The notes: generated from the sequence alone by a model not told the origin. A DNA stretch of 48,441 nucleotides from an uncultured Clostridia bacterium (GCA_938045615.1 CALIBC010000058.1:1-48441), one strand, 5' to 3'; shown: positions 32,685 to 41,151, counted from the first letter of the stretch. A program made the numbers and translations.

Positions 32685-34037
32685 CTAATTTTTCTTGGTC
32701 TTCATAAGTTTTTCGACTTTCCCCAGACCGCTCAGCAGCGTGAATATGGTAAGTTTATCGTTTAACTCTATGGTGGTGTCTCCGTTTGGTATTATAACCT
32801 TATCTCCTCTGCGTATCGCCGCAAAGAGAATTTCCTTGGGCAGCTCAAGATCTTTGAGAGGAACTCCTATCAGGTTCATCTTGGAGTTTGCGACGACTTC
32901 CATTATCTGCGCCTGACCCTGAATTAGGAAAGAGGCGAGTATTTTTTTTGATCCCTGTATATACCGAAGTATGTTGCTTGCACTTATGTCAAGCGGATTG
33001 AGAACCATATCCACACCCATTTTTTCGACAAGCCCCATGTAGTTTTCGTGACTAACCTTGGCTATAACATCATCTATCCCGTGCTGTTTTGCACTCAGGG
33101 AGAGAAGAAGATTCTCCTCATCGTAGCCTGTGGCGGTAACAAAAGCATCCATTTCATCAAGGTTTTCCTCTTCGAGAAAATCTATATCCGTTCCGTCGGA
33201 ATGAAGAACCATGACATTCTCAAGCCTTGTGGAAAGATATCTACATCTGTCGATGTTCTTTTCCACAAGTTTCACGGTTGCGCCGAAGTCCGAAAGTTTC
33301 TGCGCAAGATAGTATCCGGTCTTGCCGCCTCCTATGATCATGATCTTGTGTATATCCGTGTATTTGCCTTCTTCACGCGTCTGTTCATGCAGTGTTTGGA
33401 TTTGAGTGCGGTCACCTATCATATATATGAAGTCCCCGTCGTGAATAACATCGTTTCCGTGTGGAACAATAATCTTGCCGTTTCTGGAAAGAGCCGCGAC
33501 CAGGACATTGGGCAGAATTTCGTTTATTTCGGGCATGCCAAGTCCGACAAGTGAAGGAAAACGTCTTGTCGGAAATTCCGTCATTGCGATCCCTCCACTT
33601 GTGAATATCCCGTTGCTCAAGGTATATTTTTCCGCAAGATACTTGTAAATCTCAACGGTTATCGCCATGTCGGGATTTACTATGTGATCGATGTCCATTG
33701 CGTTTTTTATGAAAGCGAACTGATTCATGTGCTCAGGCTCTCTTACTCTTGCGATTACGTGCCTGCATCCGAGTTTTTTTGCGAAAGAAGCGATAACGAT
33801 GTTGCTCTCATCGTTATCGGTGCATGCAAGAAGGTAATCCACATGAGATATATCCACGTTGTCCAGAACTGAAATTTTGCGTGCATCATCGTTGATCGTC
33901 ATAAGATCAAACTGCCGGGACAGTTTACGCAACATCTTGTCATTTTTGTCCACTATTGTGATGGAATAGTCCCCGACGACCAAAGCCTCCGCAACCTTAC
34001 ATCCCAATTTTCCCGCTCCGACGATTACTATGTTCAT
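32685..34037 (-). CDS. trkA: Trk system potassium transport regulatory protein
   Basis: This peripheral membrane protein (450 aa) gates TrkH by binding NAD(H) or ATP. It contains two tandem RCK units, each a Rossmann fold plus a TrkA-C domain: MNIVIVGAGKLG at 1-12 and KIMIIGGGKTGYYLA near 225 are the two nucleotide-binding starts. Acidic strand ends (VDKND, VEKNI) fit NAD binding. I prefer the fourth in-frame ATG at 34037, since it gives the usual family N-terminus and lies nine bases after GAGG; ATG at 34040 or 34046 is also possible. It is the first gene of the potassium operon. Confidence 0.94.
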   Translation of the reverse strand: MNIVIVGAGKLGCKVAEALVVGDYSITIVDKNDKMLRKLSRQFDLMTINDDARKISVLDNVDISHVDYLLACTDNDESNIVIASFAKKLGCRHVIARVREPEHMNQFAFIKNAMDIDHIVNPDMAITVEIYKYLAEKYTLSNGIFTSGGIAMTEFPTRRFPSLVGLGMPEINEILPNVLVAALSRNGKIIVPHGNDVIHDGDFIYMIGDRTQIQTLHEQTREEGKYTDIHKIMIIGGGKTGYYLAQKLSDFGATVKLVEKNIDRCRYLSTRLENVMVLHSDGTDIDFLEEENLDEMDAFVTATGYDEENLLLSLSAKQHGIDDVIAKVSHENYMGLVEKMGVDMVLNPLDISASNILRYIQGSKKILASFLIQGQAQIMEVVANSKMNLIGVPLKDLELPKEILFAAIRRGDKVIIPNGDTTIELNDKLTIFTLLSGLGKVEKLMKTKKN

Positions 34038-34119
34038 CATGTCCATCCTCTGTCAATAATTACAATTCAAAAAGTGATTACCCAACACGTCCGTTCCGGA
34101 TCTGTCGGGCACGAATTAA

Positions 34120-34144
34120 AAAATCCGAAAGAATCCCGGATTTT
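34120..34144 (-). terminator. Terminator-like hairpin in the trkA leader
   Basis: AAAATCCG (34120-34127) pairs with CGGATTTT (34137-34144). On the minus strand the hairpin is followed by a T-run. It lies between the trkA promoter and the trkA start, so it could act as an early attenuator. No known riboswitch was recognised. Confidence 0.5.
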
Positions 34145-34161
34145 CATTTTCAAATAAACTA

Positions 34162-34190
34162 ATTCTATCCCCGAATCTTCATTTTTGCAA
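34162..34190 (-). promoter_or_regulatory. Promoter of the trkA-trkH-trkH operon
   Basis: On the minus strand TTGCAA (plus 34185-34190) is 17 bp from TAGAAT (plus 34162-34167). The start would be near 34155, about 118 bases before the trkA ATG. Confidence 0.7.
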
Positions 34191-34197
34191 GGGGTTT

Positions 34198-34206
34198 TGA
34201 TATAAT
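34198..34206 (+). promoter_or_regulatory. Extended -10 of the HAD phosphatase promoter
   Basis: TGATATAAT (34198-34206) is an extended -10; the -35 region is weak (TTCATT at 34178-34183). It is divergent from, and interleaved with, the trkA promoter. Confidence 0.55.
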
Positions 34207-34337
34207 GATCGGAGTTTGAAGCGTGCCCTAAGCATTTCAATTGCAGGAAGAAGCCGGATATGCGAGAGAGGAAATTTTAAACGAAAAATCATTCATGAGC
34301 CTGAGGAAAAGAGTAAAGAAAGACATGGATTCAGAAT

Positions 34338-35189
34338 ATGAACAAAGATATAAAATTGATAGCTTTGGATCTTGATGGAACCACCTTGAACAGCAAAAGC
34401 AAAATAACGGAAGAAAACTTACGTGCATTGAAAGCGGCTACGGAAAAAGGCGCACACATTGTCGTATGCACCGGAAGAGTGCGCAACAGCTTGCCTGAGG
34501 AAATATTCAAGATAAAAAATTTGGAATATGTGGCAACATCAAATGGTGCCGCGGTAACCGAGATATCAACCGGAAGCCGCATATACGAAAGCAATATCGA
34601 CCCGGATGCAGTAAGGAAGATAATGAGTAAAATAATGGCAGGTGATTTTTCCGTGGACGTATCCATAAAAGGGCAGGCCTATATGGATTCCGAAGAATAT
34701 AGGACAATAGAGGAGAACGGATGTGATTACAGAAGCGCCGAGTATGTAATAAAGACACGCAAACCAGTGGAGGGTCTGCATTCGTTTGTGCTGAAAAATA
34801 TCGAACATGTGGAAAACATAAACATGATATTCAAAAGTTCGCAAATGCAGCGGGAAATGGAAAGAACTCTTTTTAAAAATGACGGGATAACGGTGACATC
34901 ATCGATGAAGAATAATCTGGAAATAGGCGGAGAAAACACGAGCAAGGCTGATGCGCTGCAGTTCCTTCTCCATAAGCTGGGACTCACGAGAAGAAATCTT
35001 ATGGCATGCGGGGACAGCCCCAATGATCTGGCAATGCTTCAACTTGCTGAGATAGGCGTGGTGATGGGCAATGCCGACGATCACATGAAAGCGCAGGGAG
35101 ATTACGTGACCTTGAGCAATGACGAAAGCGGAGTTGCGCACGCCGTCAACAGGTTTGTCCTGTGTAGCGCAAATTACGGTGAAAAGTGA
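34338..35189 (+). CDS. Cof-type HAD family hydrolase
   Basis: This cytosolic phosphatase of 283 residues has the HAD motifs: DLDGTTLNS with nucleophile Asp11 and acid Asp13, CTGR near 41-44, a Lys in motif III, and GDSPNDLAML (about 222-231) for Mg binding. A C2b-type cap (about 80-190) places it in the Cof subfamily, whose members act on sugar phosphates, pyridoxal phosphate or FMN; the substrate cannot be told from sequence. The ribosome site is poor. It is separated from yraN by 123 bases containing a separate promoter. Confidence 0.92.
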   Translation: MNKDIKLIALDLDGTTLNSKSKITEENLRALKAATEKGAHIVVCTGRVRNSLPEEIFKIKNLEYVATSNGAAVTEISTGSRIYESNIDPDAVRKIMSKIMAGDFSVDVSIKGQAYMDSEEYRTIEENGCDYRSAEYVIKTRKPVEGLHSFVLKNIEHVENINMIFKSSQMQREMERTLFKNDGITVTSSMKNNLEIGGENTSKADALQFLLHKLGLTRRNLMACGDSPNDLAMLQLAEIGVVMGNADDHMKAQGDYVTLSNDESGVAHAVNRFVLCSANYGEK

Positions 35190-35215
35190 AGGTGAAGTTT
35201 TTTTTCACAAACCAT

Positions 35216-35244
35216 TTGACATTATATGGTAAAAATAGTATATT
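35216..35244 (+). promoter_or_regulatory. Promoter of the yraN-comM-dprA operon
   Basis: TTGACA (35216-35221) is 17 bp from TATATT (35239-35244). The yraN start follows after about 68 bases with AAAGGAG seven bases before ATG. Confidence 0.8.
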
Positions 35245-35312
35245 ATGATCGTGACGTAAGAGCTATTAAAACCTGCTTGGCATCGGGGAGAGGGCTTTAA
35301 AAGGAGATCATA

Positions 35313-35645
35313 ATGAAAGATAAAAAATTGCTCGGATACTACGGGGAAGAATTGGCTGCGGGCATGTTGTATGCTCAAGGGTATGATATTCTGGAAAGAA
35401 ACTACAGATGCAGATTCGGGGAAGCGGATATAATCTGCAGAAACAAGGAAGACCTGTTTGTGGTGGAAGTGAAAACAAGGACATCCCTGTTATACGGAAG
35501 ACCTGCGTGCGCCGTCGACGATACCAAGCGGAGAAAGCTCAGGCAGATAGGGAAAATGTATGCTCTCACAAAAAAGATAACGAATCTTTCCGTAAAATTT
35601 CAGGTGGTGGAAATCCTTGTCAGACAGGATTATTTCGGTGTCTGA
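35313..35645 (+). CDS. YraN/UPF0102 family nuclease-like protein
   Basis: The small protein (110 aa) has the PD-(D/E)XK-like core of UPF0102: GYYGEELAAGML at the N-terminus, then RCRFGEADII and FVVEVKTRTS, where Asp and Glu-x-Lys are the likely metal ligands. It is predicted to act on nucleic acid, perhaps Holliday junction-like structures, but its role is unproven. AAAGGAG lies before the ATG. comM starts directly after the stop, and the trio yraN-comM-dprA points to DNA processing. Confidence 0.92.
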   Translation: MKDKKLLGYYGEELAAGMLYAQGYDILERNYRCRFGEADIICRNKEDLFVVEVKTRTSLLYGRPACAVDDTKRRKLRQIGKMYALTKKITNLSVKFQVVEILVRQDYFGV

Positions 35646-37175
35646 ATGTTGGCTGATATAAAAACGGCCGCAGTACATGGTATCGATGCACTGCCCGTAT
35701 CCGTGGAAACCGATATAACAAGAGGGCTGCCGGGGTTTTACATAGTCGGACTTGCCGATGTTACGGTAAAAGAGGCAAGAGAGAGAATAAGATCGGCTAT
35801 AGTCAACAGCGGATGTGATTTTCCTATGGAAAGGATAGTCATAAATATAGCGCCGGCGGATATAAGGAAAAGAGGAAGTTGTCTGGATCTTTCAATGGCG
35901 ATGGGAATACTTGCGGGCACGCATCAGATAATGACCGATGATATAGGGAACTGGTCTTTTATCGGTGAACTTTCGTTGGACGGAAAAATCCGAAAGGTCA
36001 ACGGGCTGCTGCCCATGCTTTCTGTGTTGGAGGAATCGGGGGTGAAAAGAGCCGTAGTTCCGTATGATAACAGAAAGGAATCGGAGCTGCTGACGAAGAT
36101 TGAAGTTTTTCCCGCAAAAAGCTTAAGGGAGGTTTTTGATGCATTCAACATGATAAAACCACTGAAACGCATGAGACCTGAAGGCTTAAGCAAATATGCG
36201 GAAGTCTCGCCGGAAGTTGACTTCTCCGATGTCAAAGGACAGGAAAATGCCAAAAGGGCGATCGCAATAGCTGTTGCGGGTGGTCACGGGCTTCTTATGA
36301 CGGGCACTCCATCCACGGGAAAGACGATGCTTGCCGAGCGCATTCCCACTGTAATGCCGCCCATGACATTTGACGAGATCAAGGAAGTCACAAAGATATA
36401 CTCTTCAAGCGGTTTGCTCAACGAGGGCGGCAGGTTCATAACGCAGCGACCTTACAGAAACCCTCATCACAACATCACAGGGATCGGGCTTACGGGAGGA
36501 GGGGGGATACCCAAACCGGGAGAAATAACTCTGGCACATAAGGGCGTTCTGTTTCTGGATGAACTTGCCGAATTCAAGAGAGACACCATAGACCTTTTAC
36601 GCCAGCCACTTGAGGAAAAACAGATTGTAATTTCCAGACTGGGCTACAAATACGTCTATCCCGCAGATTTTTTGCTTATTGCGGCGAGCAATCCATGCAA
36701 ATGCGGATATTATGGAGACGAAGAAAAAGAATGTACATGTACGGCAGCGGAGATTCAAAAATACAAGGGTAGAATATCCGGACCCATAATGGACAGGATC
36801 GATCTTCATATAAGGCTGCACAATGTGAAGTATGATGAACTCAAGACAGCGTGCGCACTCTCATCGGAGGATATGCTTAAAATGATAACCGAGGCAAGAA
36901 AAGCACAAAAACAAAGGTTTTCGGAAAGGTTGCCGCATGGAAAATTTGTTCTGAACGGAAGCCTTGGAATAGCTCAAGCGGAAGCCCTCATTGACATTGG
37001 AAAGACGGAGGAGGAGTTCCTTCGCCGCGCATACGGGCGTTATATGCTTAACCCGAGGACGTTGTTTAAAATAAAGAAAGTGGCAAGAACCATAGCTGAT
37101 ATTGCGGGAAAAGAAAACATAGACACGACGGATATTTCCGAAGCCATACAATATAGGGGGGAAGAGGTCAGATGA
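35646..37175 (+). CDS. comM: YifB/ComM family Mg-chelatase-like AAA+ ATPase
   Basis: The protein has 509 residues. The N-terminal ChlI-like domain (about 1-185) is followed by an AAA+ module with Walker A GTPSTGKT (220-227), Walker B-like VLFLDELAEF (about 300-309) and a Mg-chelatase C-terminal domain (about 405-500). A Cys cluster (NPCKCGYYGD, then CTC) near 350-367 is typical. In other bacteria ComM acts as a hexameric helicase that extends branch migration during natural transformation. The ATG touches the yraN stop, and its end overlaps dprA by four bases (ATGA). Confidence 0.95.
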   Translation: MLADIKTAAVHGIDALPVSVETDITRGLPGFYIVGLADVTVKEARERIRSAIVNSGCDFPMERIVINIAPADIRKRGSCLDLSMAMGILAGTHQIMTDDIGNWSFIGELSLDGKIRKVNGLLPMLSVLEESGVKRAVVPYDNRKESELLTKIEVFPAKSLREVFDAFNMIKPLKRMRPEGLSKYAEVSPEVDFSDVKGQENAKRAIAIAVAGGHGLLMTGTPSTGKTMLAERIPTVMPPMTFDEIKEVTKIYSSSGLLNEGGRFITQRPYRNPHHNITGIGLTGGGGIPKPGEITLAHKGVLFLDELAEFKRDTIDLLRQPLEEKQIVISRLGYKYVYPADFLLIAASNPCKCGYYGDEEKECTCTAAEIQKYKGRISGPIMDRIDLHIRLHNVKYDELKTACALSSEDMLKMITEARKAQKQRFSERLPHGKFVLNGSLGIAQAEALIDIGKTEEEFLRRAYGRYMLNPRTLFKIKKVARTIADIAGKENIDTTDISEAIQYRGEEVR

Positions 37176-38020
37176 CAAAAGTAATGAAAATAGGAGAAAA
37201 ACAATATCCGAGGCTTCTTTCTGAGATAAGCGACCCGCCGGAAACTTTATATTACAGCGGAAATCCCGATGTTTTGGAAAGGCCTTGTCTTGCGCTGGTC
37301 GGGAGCAGAAAATGCACAAAATACGGAGAAGTCGTGGCAAAGCGAATAGCAGGTAGAGCCGCCGAAAACGGGATAACGGTGGTAAGCGGCATGGCGATGG
37401 GGATAGATTCCGCCGCACACATAGGATGTCTTGAAGCCGGTGGAAAAACGGTCGCAGTGTTGGGCTGTGGATTGGATATATGTTATCCTCCATCAAATAG
37501 AAGACTTATGGATCGGATAAGAAAAAACGGACTTTTGCTCAGTGAATATGAAGAGGGAGTATCACCAAGACCGTACCACTTTCCGCAAAGAAACAGAATA
37601 ATAAGTGGCATTTGTGAAAGCACGGTAGTCGTTGAGGCTGCAAGAGGATCGGGCTCATTGATAACCGCAGAGCTTGCGGCGGCACAGGGCAGAAATGTAT
37701 ATTCGGTGCCGGGATATATAACATCGGGTCACAGCTTCGGTGCCAACATGCTGATACGCGACGGGGCGGTGCCGCTGATAGTGATAGATGATCTCATAAG
37801 CGACATGGGTGTATCTTTGAAAAGCGATGATAAGATAAAAGTTAAGCTAGGAAAAGACGAAAGGATTGTATACGATTTTCTTGTCGCCGTTGGAGAAACT
37901 ACCGTAGACAGAATATGCGAGGAAAGCATGATGTCGCCCGAGAAAGTAAACAGCATAGTAACTATTTTGGAAATCAAAGGTTTGGTTGATGGATCCATGG
38001 GTAAGATATTTATCGTGTGA
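37172..38020 (+). CDS. dprA: DNA processing protein DprA
   Basis: DprA binds incoming single-stranded DNA and loads RecA in natural transformation. This form has 282 residues and lacks the N-terminal SAM domain. It has the Rossmann-like core with ALVGSRKCTKYG (41-52), SGMAMGIDSAAH (72-83) and FPQRNRIISG (137-146), plus a short winged-helix end (about 220-282). The start overlaps the comM end as ATGA, with GGGGG upstream. Competence pili genes are not in the window, so transformability is untested. Confidence 0.95.
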   Translation: MTKVMKIGEKQYPRLLSEISDPPETLYYSGNPDVLERPCLALVGSRKCTKYGEVVAKRIAGRAAENGITVVSGMAMGIDSAAHIGCLEAGGKTVAVLGCGLDICYPPSNRRLMDRIRKNGLLLSEYEEGVSPRPYHFPQRNRIISGICESTVVVEAARGSGSLITAELAAAQGRNVYSVPGYITSGHSFGANMLIRDGAVPLIVIDDLISDMGVSLKSDDKIKVKLGKDERIVYDFLVAVGETTVDRICEESMMSPEKVNSIVTILEIKGLVDGSMGKIFIV

Positions 38021-38150
38021 GAATCATGTAAAACATGGAAAGTTCCGCTGGCCGATGAGGAAAACACAGCCTGAAACCTCCGAGCTTACACGCTTTGAGG
38101 GATTTGAACAAAAAAATATGCAAAAATAAATGAAAAACACCAAAAAAGTG

Positions 38151-38179
38151 TTGACAGGCATAAAAACCGGTGATAGAAT
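38151..38179 (+). promoter_or_regulatory. Promoter of the metNIQ leader
   Basis: Consensus TTGACA (38151-38156) is 17 bp from TAGAAT (38174-38179), which is preceded by TGA as an extended -10. Transcription would start near 38186, 37 bases before the leader ORF. Confidence 0.88.
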
Positions 38180-38222
38180 TGCCGCAGTTATCCGTTGGAT
38201 ATCAATTTTGAGGAAAGGAAGT

Positions 38223-38324
38223 ATGCATTACATGTTGAATAAAGTAAGCGTGACGGCAAGTATGACAATGATGAATATGATGGGCATGTGCATGTGCACT
38301 TCCGACAACTCGATAGGTATATAA
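38223..38324 (+). CDS. Met/Cys-rich leader peptide of the metNIQ operon (33 aa)
   Basis: The ORF starts with ATG 38223 after AGGAAAGGAAG (38211-38221). Of 33 codons, nine are Met (1, 4, 14, 16, 17, 19, 20, 22, 24) and two are Cys (23, 25). Seven of the eleven codons 14-24 are Met. The frame ends at TAA 38322-38324, about 80 bases before an intrinsic terminator, and the next genes encode a methionine transporter. This is the layout of a ribosome-mediated attenuator, as in trp or his leaders, but tuned to methionine. The peptide itself needs no other function. ATG 38232 is an alternative start and leaves the Met run unchanged. An open frame upstream to 38130 overlaps the promoter and is not used. 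Confidence 0.75.
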   Translation: MHYMLNKVSVTASMTMMNMMGMCMCTSDNSIGI

Positions 38325-38351
38325 GCAACCGACAGATAACTGCGTGGACTT

Positions 38352-38373
38352 GGCTACCTCTGGTTGAGGTGCC
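38352..38373 (+). promoter_or_regulatory. Mid-leader hairpin
   Basis: GGC-T-ACCTC (38352-38360) pairs with GAGGT-GCC (38366-38373) across loop TGGTT. It lies between the leader stop codon and the terminator, where a pause or 2:3-type hairpin would sit in an attenuator. CAACC at 38326-38330 could instead pair with GGTTG at 38362-38366. Confidence 0.55.
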
Positions 38374-38406
38374 GTATCCCAATAACAATCGTGCAAGAAG
38401 ATTCGA

Positions 38407-38440
38407 GCAGACGACGGTAGGTTGTCTGCTTTGTTTTTTT
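38407..38440 (+). terminator. Attenuator terminator before metN
   Basis: GCAGACGAC (38407-38415) pairs with GTTGTCTGC (38421-38429), nine pairs with one wobble, loop GGTAG, followed by TTTGTTTTTTT. GACAACT (38304-38310), just after the leader Met codons, is complementary to 38420-38426 in the 3' arm and could form an antiterminator. Confidence 0.85.
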
Positions 38441-38597
38441 AAGATTTACGGGGATAGGGGAGCCGGGCAAAGAATAACGTTAAAAATCCTAGGATCCGCG
38501 AGCAAAGGCGGACATGCAAAAAATAAGTGACGTCGATTGAAAATGGTCGAGCGGGCACAATAAGGTAAAGTAAGGGAAAGAGGTGTGATAAAACCAT

Positions 38598-39617
38598 ATG
38601 GCTAAAACTCTGTTTGAAATCAGGAATCTAAAAAAGATATTTAAGACAAAAAACGGTGACGTAGAGGCGCTGAAAGATATAAATCTGGATATTTGTTCCG
38701 GAGACATATATGGAATCATAGGACTATCGGGTGCAGGGAAAAGTACGTTGGTAAGGTGCATGAATCTTTTGGAGAAACCCACGGGCGGCGAGGTCATATT
38801 CGACGGGGAAAACCTGGCTAAACTGAAGGACAAAGATTTGAATCGCGCAAGGAAAAATATTTCGATGATATTCCAACAGTTCAATCTGCTCATGCAGCGC
38901 AATGCGCTACAGAATGTATGCTTCCCGATGGAAATCGCAAAAATACCGAGAGCCGAAGCTGTGAAGAAGGCAAAGGAACTGCTTGCCGTGGTGGATCTTG
39001 AAGGTCGTGAAAAGGCGTATCCATCGCAGCTTTCGGGAGGGCAGAAGCAGAGGGTGGCGATCGCAAGAGCTCTTGCGACAAATCCCAAAGTCCTGCTTTG
39101 CGATGAAGCTACAAGTGCTCTTGATCCGAAAACAACGAGATCAATATTGGATCTTCTCAAGGAGATAAACGAAAAATACGGGATCACAATAGTTATTATC
39201 ACACACGAGATGGGGATAATACAGCAGATTTGCCATAAAGTCGCAATTATAGATGCAGGCAGGATTGCTGAAAAAGGTCTTGTCGGAGAAATTTTTTCTT
39301 CTCCGAAGACAGAGGTTGCGCGTAAGTTGATTATGCCGGACGGACAGCAAACAGCCGGTAGTTCTAACGGCAGGTTGATAAGAATCGTGTTTGATGGAAG
39401 ATCCTCATATGAACCTGTAATAGCGAACATGGTTTTGGAATGTCGATCGCCGGTGAATATAATGTACGCAAATACCCACGATATTGAAGGGGAAGCGGTA
39501 GGTCAGATGGTTCTCAGTTTGTCCGAGGACGACCGGCTTGAGCAGAAGCAGATAAATTTTCTTAAATCAAACAACATAAGGTTTGAAGAGATAGAGGAGG
39601 TGGAAAAAGATGTTTGA
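38598..39617 (+). CDS. metN: Methionine ABC transporter ATP-binding protein
   Basis: MetN drives uptake of D- or L-methionine by ATP hydrolysis at the inner membrane. At 339 residues it has the standard ABC domain: Walker A GLSGAGKST (42-50), signature LSGGQKQR (about 141-148), Walker B VLLCDEATSALDP and the switch His in ITHE. The C-terminal NIL/ACT-like domain (about 265-339) binds methionine and inhibits transport when internal methionine is high. A GAGGTG site lies 12 bases before the ATG, rather far. It overlaps metI by 8 bases and is preceded by the attenuator leader. Confidence 0.96.
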   Translation: MAKTLFEIRNLKKIFKTKNGDVEALKDINLDICSGDIYGIIGLSGAGKSTLVRCMNLLEKPTGGEVIFDGENLAKLKDKDLNRARKNISMIFQQFNLLMQRNALQNVCFPMEIAKIPRAEAVKKAKELLAVVDLEGREKAYPSQLSGGQKQRVAIARALATNPKVLLCDEATSALDPKTTRSILDLLKEINEKYGITIVIITHEMGIIQQICHKVAIIDAGRIAEKGLVGEIFSSPKTEVARKLIMPDGQQTAGSSNGRLIRIVFDGRSSYEPVIANMVLECRSPVNIMYANTHDIEGEAVGQMVLSLSEDDRLEQKQINFLKSNNIRFEEIEEVEKDV

Positions 39618-40257
39618 TCTTATATTTGAAGCTGTGAGAGATTCGATGTACATGTTGGTGGCATCGACTGCAATCGCTTATGTGATAGGACTGCCTCTCG
39701 GTGTATTGCTGGTGGTGACGGACAAGAACGGAATAAGCCCGAATGCGCCGATAAACTTCAGTGTGGGAGTTGTGGTAAATATACTTAGATCGGTTCCTTT
39801 CCTTATACTCATGATAGCGATACAACCTTTCACCAAACTGGTAGCGGGAACCACAATAGGCAACGATGCGACGATAGTAGCTCTTGTGGTCGCTTCCGCA
39901 CCGTTTATAGCAAGGCTTGTGGAATCCTCCATGAAAGAGGTGGATCCGGGAGTCATAGAGGCTGCGCAGTCAATGGGGGCAAGTAAGGTAACCATAGTGA
40001 CAAAGGTGATATTGGCCGAAGCCAAACCGTCGATCCTCACAGGTGCCGTGGTCGCAAGCATAACGATACTCGGATATTCCGCCATGGCGGGGATCTTGGG
40101 AGGCTCGGGCTTGGGTAGCGTTGCGATAAACTACGGATACTATAAGTTCGACGGACGAACGATGTGGATAATGATAGCCGTTCTGCTGATACTGGTTCAG
40201 ATCATACAGGAAGTAGGTATGAGAGTGGCCGGCAAAGTGGACAACAGGCTTTCATGA
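39610..40257 (+). CDS. metI: Methionine ABC transporter permease
   Basis: This membrane subunit of 215 residues has about five transmembrane helices. The cytoplasmic EAA loop that contacts MetN is visible as EAAQSMGASKVTIVTKVILAEA (split: EAAQSMGASK at about 117-126, then ILAEAKPSI). It overlaps the end of metN by 8 bases, and GAGGTGG lies inside metN upstream of its ATG, so translation is likely coupled. metQ follows after 34 bases. Confidence 0.95.
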   Translation: MFDLIFEAVRDSMYMLVASTAIAYVIGLPLGVLLVVTDKNGISPNAPINFSVGVVVNILRSVPFLILMIAIQPFTKLVAGTTIGNDATIVALVVASAPFIARLVESSMKEVDPGVIEAAQSMGASKVTIVTKVILAEAKPSILTGAVVASITILGYSAMAGILGGSGLGSVAINYGYYKFDGRTMWIMIAVLLILVQIIQEVGMRVAGKVDNRLS

Positions 40258-40291
40258 TATATAAAAATTTTTATTAAACGGAGGAAGAAAA

Positions 40292-41104
40292 ATGAAAAAA
40301 ACAGCAAAAATAATCGTGGCACTGGGATTGGTGCTTGCACTGGCTCTTCTCGCAGGATGCGGAAAGAAAGAAGAAGCAAAAAAAATCAAAGTCGGTGCTT
40401 CACCTGCACCACATGCGGAAATTCTCAAAGTAGCAAAGGATGAACTGAAAAAGGCGGGCTATGAGCTTGAAATCGTGGAATTTCAAGACTATGTAAAACC
40501 GAACAAGGCTGTCGAAGACGGAGAAATAGATGCGAATTTCTTTCAACATCTCCCGTATCTGAAAGAGTTCAACAAAGAAAACAAAACTCATGTTGTAAGT
40601 GTAGGAACGGTTCATTATGAACCACTGGGAATTTACAAAGGTTCAAAGAAAAAACTCACCGAACTGAAGAAAGGTGACAAAATAGCGGTTCCAAACGACA
40701 CTACCAACGAAGCGAGAGCACTTCTGCTTCTTCAAGACAACGGCGTACTCAAGCTTAAGAAGGGGGCAGGATTGACGGCGACCAAAAAAGACATAGTAAA
40801 GAACAAATACGGGGTTGAGATATATGAAGTCGAAGCTGCTGCGGTTCCAAGGAATCTGAAAGAGACGGCATTCTCGGTGATCAACGGGAACTACGCACTG
40901 AATGCCAAACTGACATCCAAGGATGCGGTGGCTTATGAAAAATCGGATTCACAGGCAGCGAAGGAATATGCGAACATCCTGGCGGTGAAAGAGGGCAATG
41001 AAAAAAGTGACTCGGTCAAGGCTTTGGTAAAGGCGGTGCAGAGTGATGCAGTCAAGGAGTTTATAGAGAAGAAGTACAAGGGAGCGGTAATCCCTAAATT
41101 CTGA
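40292..41104 (+). CDS. metQ: Methionine-binding lipoprotein
   Basis: The extracytoplasmic receptor of the Met transporter has 270 residues. A lipoprotein signal peptide ends at lipobox LLAG-Cys23, so it is tethered to the outer face of the membrane. The mature part is of the NlpA/MetQ family: VGASPAPHAEIL near 37-48, then EDGEIDANFFQHLPYL and the VPNDTTNEARALLLL segment. It delivers methionine to MetNI. GGAGG precedes the ATG. A good terminator follows the gene, closing the metNIQ operon. Confidence 0.96.
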   Translation: MKKTAKIIVALGLVLALALLAGCGKKEEAKKIKVGASPAPHAEILKVAKDELKKAGYELEIVEFQDYVKPNKAVEDGEIDANFFQHLPYLKEFNKENKTHVVSVGTVHYEPLGIYKGSKKKLTELKKGDKIAVPNDTTNEARALLLLQDNGVLKLKKGAGLTATKKDIVKNKYGVEIYEVEAAAVPRNLKETAFSVINGNYALNAKLTSKDAVAYEKSDSQAAKEYANILAVKEGNEKSDSVKALVKAVQSDAVKEFIEKKYKGAVIPKF

Positions 41105-41124
41105 TCACATTTCTTTGGATGTGT

Positions 41125-41151
41125 AAGAGGGCATAAAATCGCCCTCTTTTT
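41125..41151 (+). terminator. Terminator of the metNIQ operon
   Basis: AAGAGGGC (41125-41132) pairs with GCCCTCTT (41141-41148) across loop ATAAAATC, followed by more Ts. Confidence 0.88.

Noticed and set aside
34222..34374. Charged open frame overlapping the HAD phosphatase start
   Set aside because: It has no convincing start codon with a ribosome site and overlaps a well-supported gene in another frame.
38130..38222. Longer 64-codon version of the Met leader ORF
   Set aside because: Its first half overlaps the TTGACA/TAGAAT promoter and lies before the predicted transcript start.
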